Source: Terebella lapidaria
Taxonomy: Eukaryota; Annelida; Polychaeta; Terebellida; Terebellidae
Assembly: GCA_949152475.1 (NCBI GenBank)
Contig: OX424563.1
Span: forward strand, 19,131,001-19,195,000
DNA length: 64,000 nucleotides
Direction of reading: 5' to 3'
The stretch's first letter is position 1. Each line of letters starts with the position of its first letter. Of the stretch, positions 1 to 11,500 are shown piece after piece. The notes below the pieces were generated by a model. It saw nothing but the letters and a program-made list of their open reading frames with translations. It had not been told where the DNA came from and made no database searches. A program made the position numbers and the translations under genes.

Positions 1-210
1 CCTATGAAATAACATATAATCATCTACATGTATATATGTAATTCAAATGCGTAGTCATAAATACAAAAACACAACATTTCACAGGACTTTGAATGAACGA
101 CAGGCACAGATCAACTTTATCAATGTACAGAACTTCAGTCAACTTCTACTAGTTCTAGTAAATGATTCTGTAAATCAGTGAACTTCAAAAATCCAAAAGT
201 CTGTTGTTAC

Positions 211-3200
211 CGTTGTTATCTAGCTGTCCTGGCTGTAGAGCAGTTTCGTCCAGCACCAGGTGAGTTTTATTGCTGAGCTGGAGTATTCCCGTCTCCAGTC
301 TGTTGGCCTTGTAATCCTTCCTCGGGACAAACTTCAGCTTGTTCATGTTATCCAGGGTCATCGGTAAGTAATGCGACTGTAAGGAGAAGGGACATTTTAC
401 TAAATCAATTGTAGAAACTGTTCACGAGACATGAAAATATTTTATTGCTATATACATGTACTGAAGTGGGCACAGCGCTGTGATTGGTGCAAACGTTGTC
501 ACATGACAACCCAACCTCTTGTTCTAACCTTGGTTACAAGCTCCTTGAGAAAACCGTGTAGGAGTTTTGGCAGGCTGCCAACTCGCGGACATCCACTGAT
601 GTTGAGGGCGTATTTACCAACAGCAACCACATCGTGTCGCGCGTAGCTGTGTAAATCATAAAGTGCATAGATTGCACATAATATGCATGTGAATAGACTC
701 TGTTGATATAGCACATCATAGTTCAAATTTCCTTTTTATTTAAATTTGAAGTGCTGGTGATCTTACACGCTTGAAACAAGATGACAAAGCAGGAATTCCG
801 CACAGAGACTGTCGCCAAACAGTAACTTCGTCATCACAGATAGTAGAGTAGTTCTCAGCTGTGAAACTTTTGCGAGGATGTTATCAACTGCGGACAATAT
901 CAACATGTAGATAGGTGCAGACTGGCATACATACACATACAATACAGAGAAGTATTATGAACACGACAGATTTGAATCTTCTAAATATGCATCTAGTTTT
1001 CACATTTCCAAATACATGTTCAAATCAATCATTGACAGAAGGTTACACGAATATCACAAGCGTACTTACCAGTAACTATTTGGCAAGTGCTTTTGAGCAG
1101 ATATATCCATTTACTTATTATTTCTGTACTCCAGTAAATCCATGTCACATCTGACAGATTACCTGCTGCATCCGTTATCTGTGGCAGATGTGGATTACTG
1201 TGGTTCAGCTTGCGTATTGTGAGAGCATGTAACCGTGGGACCAGTGATGGTGGGCGTGCCTGATTCACATCATCATCAAGTCCTTCCATAATATCTGAAT
1301 CAGGGTCAAGGAACGCAGACTTCTCCTTTCTGGAAGTAAAGTTGTGCTTTGAAGATGTCACATATTGCAGAATGTTACTTCAAAAGTGAATTGTGCATTT
1401 TCTATCGGGATGATAACAAAAAAAAAATTCAGAATTTTTTGTCATAACTTTAGTGCTACAATGAAGAATGGTTGAATATGGAGAATATGTTGAAATATCC
1501 TGTATTTTCTCACCTGCTGTCGTCCGGAAACGAAGCCATCACTGGATTGTTTGACAAAACTCCGACAATTTCTATCACATCATTCAACTTCAGACCACTT
1601 TCTTCCTTGTACACCTACATATATATAATGCAAAGTACACTTCTTAAAATACTGTGCCGATGTACACATACTACACAACAACAAAGTGGAAAGTAATCTT
1701 GAATATGCAAAGAATTGGAACATCACTGGGTTGTGATATTTGCCGGAGTAGTTTAATACCTTGACAATGCAAGCTGGTCCAGGCTCTCCAGGCAAAGGGA
1801 AGTTCAAATCAAGGGGATCACATTTTGAAGCTCCTGAAAACATTAAATTGAAGAACATTTGATGAAATAATGTGTGTAAATTACTTGATATTTTGTGTCA
1901 AACCTCCCATCAAAATAATGTTTGCTACTCTTCACAATTTGTTCTATAAATGACAAAGATAGGGGCAATGTGTGGGGCAAATTTAATCAACTTGACATTC
2001 AGAAAAGACAACAACTCAAGCACACACACCCTTATCTGCAGTTGTTTTACTTTTCTTGGCCTCAGCATTTGTATCTGTCTGGTTTCCATCAGTTTCCATG
2101 GATTCTGCAGGCACCGAAGGTTCTGTTGATGTGGTTGTTCCATTCGGCTGTTCTACGTCTTCATCCAAACTTCGTTTTGTCCGATCAGGAATGGTTGATG
2201 TTGATGGTAACTCGCTTACAGTTTTTGAACCATTTAGTTTTGCATATTCGTATCAGTGTCAAGGATTACAAGATATTACAGGAAGTTTTATAGTGATAGG
2301 TATAGAGCGGAAATATCACCAACATGATGATGGATGAGGATTTCAAAGGATATCTGTTTGACCCAGCAATTTTCCCCTGGGACTGGTACGCAGTAGAATG
2401 TTTGTCGGTCCATCGTAACATTACGCTGTGACTCCAACTTGATCTCTTCCTGTAGCTGGAATTAATACCAGGAAAGTAGATTTTCATTTCGCAAAAAAAA
2501 AAGAGAATGGAAATATGTCAAGAGTACAAGACCAATACGCCATCTTTCACTCGGAAATAAATATAGAACAAGATATTTCCAAGACCAATATGCTCATATT
2601 TCACTCGCCAATAAATATATAACAAGATATAATTTATTCGAAAGAGATATCGTTACAGCAAAAAATTTGAATATTTACTCCACATTCAGCAATGTCACGG
2701 TATTTTCCCGTCTTCAGGTAAGTCTGGCCAGTCTTTCTGTTCTCGACTTCGTACACCCCAAGATAGAACTCTGGGTCATGCATGTCCTGTACCATTGCCC
2801 TGAACTGTACCAGTGAGTTTGTGGGCAAATTATGAGTGGGAATGTCATTGAGAGAGGGCAGCTGGAAATATAATAAACAGCCATGTATAAACAAAATGTT
2901 TATATATATAGACTACAAAATGGTATAAATAAAGCCAGTGGAAGCTATAAGCATGTACCTGTCCTTTCGACTGGGCTGCCTGAATTCGTTTGAAGAAATA
3001 TTCTTCGAGTTTCGCTGCATGGTTGTCACTGCTCTCTTCTGTAATTGGACACAGGGCAAGTCAGCATCATCAAGTCTGGTGAATTCTTGCACAATAAGAC
3101 AGCTGGTTGATGCACGTATAAGACAACTGGTTTTAACAATTCAGTCATATGGGCCTAGTTGGCTGGATTTGTACAAATATCATTGATAAAGTGCTGACAA

Positions 3201-3961
3201 CAATTATTGATAAAGCCATAAAGGCAGGTGGCTTTATTGTCTGATATATGCTTAAATGTATGCGCAAGGACTACCTCAACCACAAGTACATTACGAGCTG
3301 TCAGTTCTGGTCCTAACTTGGCCAATTTTTTAGTCATATCCTTCAATAAATCGAAATATATGACGAGTGATGAAACAGGCTTTCTCCCTGTTAAAATTAG
3401 GTTCCTTCTACATGTTTTACAGCATGTGTCTGTGTTTGTCATTGCCTATGGATTCTTTAAGGTTTTCATAATCGAAGGACGTACTTTATGGTGAGGGATG
3501 GGAAAAAAAAAGTCTTTGGCTGTACATCCATCTATTTGTAACCATGATAATAGCATTCCCCTGGGCGCCTAATGAATGGCGTAAAAGAGTGGACCACATC
3601 TCATTTGTATAAATAACGTTTAATGTGAGATAATCCTCGGAAAATAAATGAAATTGGACTGTTACAAATCTATACTAAGTAACAATGTGCTTTATTAGAA
3701 GAAACAAAACATCTGGAGATGTTACAACAAAAGTAACAAAATATGGCCAAGTTAGGGATGCGGTCAAGTTAGGACTGACAGCTCGTAGACAGTAATGCCT
3801 TCACTCATCACACATCCAGCAATGATTCTATTTACACATATTATCGCCCATACAAGTTGAGTTTGCACAACATGATTATTAAATTGGTAAGCATGTGTTT
3901 CACCAAATAAACGTTGAATTATTGGTAGGGGGCAGTTGATCCAATCCTCAATCCCTGGCAT
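211..3961 (-). CDS. MCMBP: MCM-binding protein MCMBP, 5' part (11 exons, 3' end off the window)
   Basis: MCMBP binds the MCM2-7 helicase in place of MCM2, and helps MCM assembly and unloading in the nucleus. Exons, in coding order: 3904-3961, 2959-3038, 2679-2861, 2354-2455, 2030-2249, 1760-1833, 1514-1614, 1163-1329, 767-887, 529-646, 211-376. All join in phase, giving 463 residues; the human protein has about 640, so the last quarter lies to the left. The start [16 protein letters not shown] matches the human N-terminus. Other blocks matching human, as I remember it, are [66 protein letters not shown] and [14 protein letters not shown]. The stretch from about residue 145 to 215 is acidic and Ser/Thr rich, as in other members. 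Intron 4 is of the AT-AC type and is listed separately. No exon could be placed in bases 1-210. The gene is divergent from SEC23IP. Confidence 0.95.
2250..2353 (-). other. MCMBP: U12-type AT-AC intron of MCMBP
   Basis: No GT donor or AG acceptor can join exon 4 (ending in codons for WVKQ) to exon 5 (starting EYAKLNGSK). On the minus strand the intron begins ATATCCTTT, the U12 donor consensus. It contains ATCCTTGAC, close to the U12 branch consensus, about ten bases before a terminal AC (TGATAC). Splicing there keeps phase 0 and gives [15 protein letters not shown], which lines up with the human VKEAYVNANQARVS as I remember it. Length is 104 nt. Confidence 0.85.
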
Positions 3962-4039
3962 ATTTATTCAAAGCTAATTTCCCGTTTCGATTATCAACAC
4001 TGATCAACGCGCCGTATTCGTGTTGTTGTCGTGAGAAAT

Positions 4040-4057
4040 GGCGGGAAAATGCACGTG
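4040..4057 (+). promoter_or_regulatory. E2F-like site and E-box upstream of MCMBP
   Basis: GGCGGGAAA at 4040-4048 matches the E2F/DP consensus, and CACGTG at 4052-4057 is a canonical E-box. They lie 79-96 bases upstream of the MCMBP start codon. E2F control suits a replication gene; the plant orthologue was named ETG1 for being an E2F target. Function here is inferred from sequence and position only. Confidence 0.5.
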
Positions 4058-4279
4058 GTCAATGTTGTATGTAAACAATGCTTATGACATGGAACACATC
4101 TGCAGAAAACATGAATTTCTCGGAGTAATTTGCCTATGGATATAATAATTGGTTTTATAAGTTATATATTTCGCACAATTAAGTACAATCAAGTTTGTCT
4201 TGGATAAATGCTACAGTAAAACATAGATATGTTTTCGTGAAAATGAACCCTCCCAAAAATGACTGTACTTTGGTAATAC

Positions 4280-4640
4280 ATAAAAGATAGTTACCCAGCT
4301 AAAACTCAGTCTTGTACACAAAACATTACATGGTCAGGCGCCCAGCTACTTGTCGAATAATTTTACTCCTCATTTTCATAGTGGTATAAGAACCCGTTCT
4401 GGTCAGTCATCTCTCATTGTTCCACGTGTTAATGGTGTTTTAGCCCAGTCATCACTCAAGTACACAGGTGCTATTGAATGGAATAAATTGTCAAACTCCA
4501 TTCAACAAACAACTAGTCACAGTCATTTCAAAAGCTGGATCAAAAACTTATTATTAAATAGTGTACATAAGGGGGAAAATAGTTTTCATGTATAGTCTTA
4601 CTTTATCTTACCCTCACCACTTTTTAAAAAAAAAAAAAAA
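4280..4640 (+). mobile_element. 3' end scrap of a non-LTR retrotransposon (LINE)
   Basis: From about 4299 one frame reads LKLSLVHKTLHGQAPSYLSN and then continues to a stop near 4595 with the pattern TRSGQ, VPRVN, YTGAIEWNKLSNSI and HFKSWIKNLL. This is the usual tail of a jockey/CR1-type reverse transcriptase ORF, after the catalytic domain (the ALHGLAPSYL and GAxxWNxLP motifs). An A-run follows at 4626. Upstream RT sequence is missing, so this is a 5'-truncated copy, oriented like SEC23IP. Confidence 0.75.
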
Positions 4641-4977
4641 ACATAAATGTCATGATTGTAGTTTACATGTATGGTATTTCGTCCTGTTTATTCATATTTT
4701 CATGTCTATATATTTTCATTATACACAAATCTTTTTATAAATTAATCGGTCAATTTTGCCAACCCAGCTTGTATTTTCCAATAGTTTATCCAATAGTTTT
4801 TTGAGGACCACAATGGAAATAAGTCTTTTGACTTTTTGTGTTATCCTCGGTGTTCCTTATTTGTATCATATAATATGTGTTTATATATAATATTTTATTG
4901 TGCACATGATGGATTTCTAAATTAAAACCAATCAATCGAACGCTAAACAAAGTCTTAACACAACATGGCTTTAGAAT

Positions 4978-5182
4978 TATGAAACCTGCTGACATTTCAG
5001 AAAGTTAACCTGAAACCTGAAATCGCGAAAATGAAATGGGTCAGAGTTGAATAACGCCGACATTAACTGTGGTGAACATTTCAGCTGACATTTCAGAAAG
5101 TTAACCTGAAACCTGAAATCACGAAAAGAAAACAACAGTGGATCAGATTTAAATAACGCCGACATTGACTGCGGTGAAATTG
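4978..5182. repeat. Direct duplication of about 105 bp
   Basis: The segment running from CTGACATTTCAGAAAG through AATAACGCCGACATT occurs twice in a row with small differences (first near 4986-5065, second near 5087-5170). It sits between the LINE scrap and the inverted-repeat element. Confidence 0.7.
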
Positions 5183-5245
5183 ATGTACATAATACTCGCA
5201 CCATGTGACTTTACTTTCTATTATTTCAAGTTCCTAACTATATAT

Positions 5246-5459
5246 CGTCAGGGTACCTAATCATCGACCCTGTCCCTAATCATCGACCCCTGCAAACACT
5301 GTCAAATAGCTGTGCAAAACAGACATCTGACAAAAAACACAATGAAAGTTCTTCTAATACACATTTCAGCACTATTCACATTTTAGTTTATTGAAGTTTT
5401 ACCCAGCGTGTGCAGGGGTCGAAGATTAGGGAGAGGGTCGATGATTAGGTACTCTGACG
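5246..5459. mobile_element. Small inverted-repeat element (MITE-like), about 214 bp
   Basis: About 50 bases at the left end (5246-5297) are repeated as the near-exact reverse complement at the right end (5411-5459). The ends read CGTCAG and CTGACG. Each arm holds two copies of CCTAATCATCGACCC or a close variant. No coding capacity. A clear target-site duplication was not found. It ends about 75 bases before the SEC23IP start codon. Confidence 0.75.
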
Positions 5460-5535
5460 CTAATTCTAAATGGGAGACTACCCTTTCAGTTGTTATCAAT
5501 GAATCGTCGTTTCCGGTTTGACGCGTACTGTAATC

Positions 5536-8500
5536 ATGGCCGACAGAAACAAGACGAAACAAGGAACTCCGCCGCCTTTGCTGTTAATGCCGGCGTCTGA
5601 AGGCTTAACATTTTCAACACAACAAGCTTCGAACTTTCTCGTACCAGTATCACAAGGGGAACCGTCTTTAATATCGTCAGGTAAGGCAAAACATTGGCGT
5701 ATGTCAACGCCAAAACTGTCTTGTCTGGATCGGGATCCTCCCGTTATTCATACATTTGACAGTTCAACTGAAATGACGTGTCCCACTGATATTTTTCATG
5801 ACTTCTATGCGGAACAAAGTAGAACTAGTGAATGCTATTCCATGAACATTTCACACTATTGCATTCAAAATTAAAATTGACAATCCCTACGAGATTCTAA
5901 CAACATTTGTTAAAACTTTATTTATTTAGTCTACATTCAAAGTTCAATACACCTGAGCAGTGAGAGGCTTACAGGCCTCTAGATGAAAAAATAACATCCA
6001 TGTTCTCGACATGTATCAATTCATTTTCTGAGCATTGTATTGAGATTATTTATATATAAACGGGCATCACCTTCGTACATTCCATTAACATGCCCATGAA
6101 TACATGCATGAATATGCCAGATTGCAGGTATGTGATTTGTATCACAAATAATGTTCAAACATTAACAGTTTTATCTATTTGTAAGAAACTTCACATATCA
6201 GTGATGGTAATACCAAGTTTTTTTGTTCTAGATGATGTCGGCGAGGCTGACAGTTTTCTCGGACAGAGCCCACCAAAGGGGTTTTCACACTTGGCTGGAG
6301 GTTCTCAGACCACACAAGGACCGCCCAGCTTCAGCCAACTCCCAGGACAATCTATCTCCCCTCCATCAGACCCATTCTCACTGGTGCAGCAACCTCCTAC
6401 CATGCCAGTGGCACCACCATCCTTAGCTGGCCCGGCCCTGCCGTCTGTATCTGGACCAGGAGTCACATCAATGCCCAGTGTACTGCCATCTGTAGGAGGC
6501 CAGCAAATGTCTAGCTCCGGGTTTTCACCTCCACAAGGTGCTCCCCCTCCTCCAGGTAATGGATAGGGAACAAACAAAGCATATTATAATTCGGTTTGTA
6601 GTATAGTTGACTCTCTCCTACAAGTGGAAAAAAGTTTCAATGTTTCGAACAGTACACAACTTATAATGAATATTTTATTAGTGAATGTCTCATCAGTGCG
6701 TTCTCTTATTCAATGTGATTTGGCGAGTGCAGTATATATCGATATTGCATTGTTGTTTTTACTGCACTGACCAGAACTCGTTGCTATGCCGTCGCTCATT
6801 GTCTCTTTTGTGCTGAAAAATGTTATTGTAGGCATATAATAAACGAAATACTACATTGTACTGGAATTTATTTCTCACTTGGTCCTTCCGCAGAGCACTC
6901 GTAAACTCTTGCTCCTTGAAAGGACCCGTGCGAAATAAATCCCAGTACAATGCAGTATTTGGTTATTAAAACATGTAATATGTACTAAGCAAATACTGTA
7001 TTGCTGTGGGATTTATGATATGTCAATGTTTTTCAGCACAAAAAAAAACACAAGTCACAATGAGTGACATTGAAGCTACAAATTTTGACCAGTGCAATAT
7101 AAACACCAATGCACTATGGATATTTATTGCACTCGTAAAATTTCATAGAATAGGATAGGAACAAAGTGATCAGACATAATAATAGCCAATACCGGTATCA
7201 AATTTGAAATGAAAACTTGAAATTGTTCACACCCTCCAGGCCAGGGACCTACAAACTTTCACAGAATGGCTGGGCGACCAAAATATGCACAACCCCCTCC
7301 AGGCACCTACGCCGACTCACCCCAGAACCAAGGTTTCCCTGTAGCCGAGCAACAACAACACCCGCAGCAGTTTGCTCCACCATCGTCAAGTATGGGAGGA
7401 CCACCACCTCCAATGTCTGTAAACATGGGAGGAGGCAGTGGAGGCTTCCCTCCAGGCCCTCCACCCGAAGGCAGCATGGGTCATGGGCCACCGCCCTCAA
7501 TGGGTGGCCCACCACCCCCACACACAGGGGCGGCAATGTTCTCTCCAGGTCTGTACATCCCCGTACAGTTCCATTGGTTTTACTGCACGGCAGTCGAGCT
7601 GCGGCAAGTTTGGAAGCCGTTCTCAATAGCAGACTCAATCAAGCTAGAAGAAGCATTCAAGTCAGGTAAATGTTGTCTTATATTTTGAAAACCCAGACCC
7701 AGAATGGTCGTTTGGAATAATCATAACTTTGTATTGATATTCTGATAGTGAGCAGAATTCTGAAATTTCTATACATAATGATCGAATGATGCATCTAAAG
7801 TGTTTCTGGAAAGATATCTTGTTGAGATATGTCAAGATTATCAAGTTTTAATTCATGAAATATATGTCATTTCTCACCAGGTGTGCACGTGGTGAGTACG
7901 GACGGTGGCCGCTACGACGTGGACATATCCGACAGAACGAGGTCTGCAGTGTACTGGGATGAAGCGCCCTCTACAGTTCGGCGGGCCTCCTGGTTCAGTC
8001 GGCCAGAGGGGGATACCAGATTTGTGCCATATGAGGAAGAATTTGCAACGAAACTTGAGGTAAAATCAGCTTAATCATGATAGTGGAATAGGATTTTTAG
8101 AAAAATAAACGATAGAATATATATTCCATGAATTTGAGTAGGTATGCCTTGGTATACATGTACAGTGAATTTTATTCTTGAACAACTATGCATCCCTGCA
8201 GGACATCTATGAGAAGACACTGGGGAATGGCGAGTGGCACAGGAGACATGAGTTCCCCAACGGTGATGTTATCGTCATGCACAATCCCAATGTGTTCGTC
8301 AGTTTCCGTGCTGCTGCTCAGCCGGACGAGTGGGGGACCACACAGGTAGGATTCAGTTAAATTTGTGATGAACTCTTTCCTGTTTGTCATATTTATTTTG
8401 ACAATTCAGTGTAACATTTGTCAATATTTGTTACATTGATTGATTCGGAAAATTGCCCTCATAGGGGGATATGCGTCCGAGAGTCGTGAAGCGTGGTGTC

Positions 8501-11500
8501 GAAGATTTTGAAGAAATTCAAGATGGTATGTTGATTTGGTGTGGTCCACATTACAGACTTCATACTTTGGCTCGATAAGAAAAAACAGAATATTTGCATA
8601 CAGTGCTATAAAGCTTGTAATTTCGTTTGACAGGAGAACCAAATCAAATTGACCATGTAGTGTTCGTCGTTCATGGGATTGGCCCAACGTGTGATCTACG
8701 ATTCCGGAACATCATTGAATGTGGTGAGTGGGTGATGCTGTGTGTCAGATAAAAATTGATACCATTGAATGAAAAGTCACAGAAATAGATTAGTTACTAC
8801 CAGCCTGTGCAAAAGTGAGTTAAAAGTGATATTTCTATTTCAAAGCCATAAACTGAGGTGACACAAACAAGTTTGGATACTTTCAGTTGATGACTTCCGT
8901 AAAATGTCCCTGCAAATGGGCAAGTCCCACTTCGCTCGGTATCAGGATGAGGGAAGGATCGGTCGCATAGAATTTCTACCAATAAAGTGGCACCAAGCAT
9001 TGCATGGCGACGCGACAGGGGTTGATAGGTGCGGTTTTCTGTCTCGTTGATACCATATGATATATTCATGATAATAGGAGCAATACATTGCACATTTAAA
9101 AGAAACTGCACAAGAACTTTGGACGGTTAATGTTACATCATTGGAATCTTCCAAAATTTTTCATCTCTTCCAGGCGGTTGAAAGCAATCACACTGAAGAG
9201 CATAGCTAAACTAAGACATTTCACAAACGACACACTCCTTGATATTCTGTTTTATGCCAGCCCGACGTATGCTCAGGTAAAAGTAACTTCTGCCCAGTGG
9301 TCGTTGCCGATTTCATTCAGAATTCATTGATAAATATTCCACTGATAATAATTTGAACCATTGAAATCTAATTGAACCACTGATGAGTGATGACTAATAA
9401 ATAGGTAGTATTGTTTTCAAGGCTGAACAATTTATACTTTCATTTTATTTTGCACTTCAGCAAATTGCGGAAACCGTTGGAAACGAGATGAATCGGCTGT
9501 ACGATCTGTTTTCCAGTCGTAACCCAGACTTTCAGGGGGGTTACTCTGTTGTTGGACACAGTCTGGGTAAGTGATGGATCTAAAGTTGTTTGGATAAAAT
9601 TCAATGCAAAGTCAACAATTTGTGACTACTCATTAGTATCACATACAGAAAAGTACACTATTATGCAGAAATGACTTGGATTAAATGTTGACTTCCCCTT
9701 TCACCCCCCACCTTCCCTCCCCCTACTATATATTTTCAGGTTCCCTGATAATGTTTGACCTACTCGTGCACCAGCACGACCCGAACTGTCCACCGACGGA
9801 TCTTGCGAACAGCTCCGGGACGGTTGGACCAGTGGTGCCACCTGGTGGGGATAGTGCGATTGCCTCTAGAGATTCCACACCTTCCAAGGAGGTTTGTGGT
9901 TGATTGAAGCGTTAGCTACAGACAGAATAACTGATGTTTAGGTTAATCATTCTTATTTAATGAGTAAATATGTTATGTTTCTTGCGAATCACAGTTTTTT
10001 TTCGTGATGCATACATATTACCATATGTCATTGCATGAGTTTATATTCAAGGTTTTGTATATCGAGATCTGTATGTACACAATATCCTCTTATTGAAAGA
10101 GTTAATATTTATGGAAGTTAGATATCTTCACTTCTGTCTATTGACAGTTGCTGAATGAGAGTGTACAAGACACTGACAGTGTGAAAACTATCGACGATAT
10201 GTTGCAAAAACTGAACCTCACAGACTACACGGAGAAGTTCAAGCAGGAAGAAATGGACCTTGAAACACTGGTAAATGATTTGGTGGTCTAGTTTGAAAAG
10301 AAACAGAAAAGTTTACGAACATTTTAATTTTTCATATATCTTTTGTGTTTATCATGTGTCAAATGATTCATGAATTTGAAGCAATGGTGCAAACTCAATT
10401 CTTTTGTTTCAGATCATGTGTGAAGAGAAAGACATAAAGGAAATGCATCTTCCTCTTGGTCCTCGTAAAAAGATACAGAGTTTCATAAAAAAACACAAAG
10501 AAAGAAAGGTCAGTGTAATAATTGGATAATTCGCTGATCAAACCTCATCAATAAAATTTGAAATATTCATTGACATCACAATTGAAGTTGTGTCTTGTGA
10601 ATCACATGTCTCGTCTGTTTTGATAAAAGGTGGAGCAAGTGGAGAAGCCAACAGATTTCCCGCCACAGCTTGGAGAACCGACTGTGTCACAGCAGACTCT
10701 AACATCGAGTGTCCTCTCAGATACATCTACTCAGTGAGTCACAGGGGATAGCATAACAGCCTTGGGTGGTTTTGGTGAATGACAAAATGTTGTATTCTAG
10801 TGAGGTTCTTCTTAGTAAGTCTGGGACTCGCATTACTGAGTATACTGATTTGTGTAGACTTGGTCGGGTTTTGGTGAATGGAAAATGCCATATTCTATTG
10901 AGTTTCTAGTTAATTGCTAAAATCAATGGATGATAGATCTGTATGGTTTTAGGATATGCTGTTCCTATATGGTTTATATGTTTACTGTAGTTGTTTATTG
11001 TTTGTTCATGGATTCTGACAGTGACCCTCTCCTGCGTTCAGCCTCCAACACCTCAGTGACATACATGATGGGAGTGGCCGGCACTGGTGTCCCCTTCGTA
11101 CAATACCCACAGCTTCGCTTCACACCTGTCAATTTCTTCGCACTGGGCTCACCGATTGCGATGTTTCTAACCGTACGGGGCCTGGAAATGCTAGGAGACG
11201 AGTTTCGATTCCCGACTTGTCCTGGTTTCTTCAATGTGTTTCACCCTGTGAGTGTACTTGCGTATTTTATGATGTCACTACATGTTCTTGAAACTGCTCA
11301 GATTGGTTATTGTAATGATGAATTTTGTTGAATATTAAATCGTACCTGGACAGATTGTACACTATTCTATGCATGACGAATTCTGACCACAATCTTGTAT
11401 TTTCTTTCCAGTTTGATCCAGTGGTAAGTAGGACGCATGCCAATCTAGAGCATATGTACCTATGTGATAAACTGTCAGTAATTTGACTATTTACGAGGTA

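Larger units (their letters stand above)
3962..5535. promoter_or_regulatory. Shared 5' region of the divergent MCMBP and SEC23IP genes
   Basis: About 1.57 kb separates the two start codons. The part next to MCMBP is richer in CpG and holds an E2F-like site and an E-box (separate entry). The middle is filled by a LINE 3' scrap (4280-4640), AT-rich sequence, a direct duplication (4978-5182) and an inverted-repeat element (5246-5459). Only about 75 bases separate that element from the SEC23IP start codon, so it probably overlaps the SEC23IP promoter or 5' UTR. No TATA box was recognised at a convincing distance. Confidence 0.5.

Noticed and set aside
3155-3442. 95-codon frame on the minus strand inside MCMBP intron 1 (with [19 protein letters not shown])
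   Set aside because: No family recognised, no matching splice phases with the MCMBP exons, and the exons on both sides already join in frame without it.
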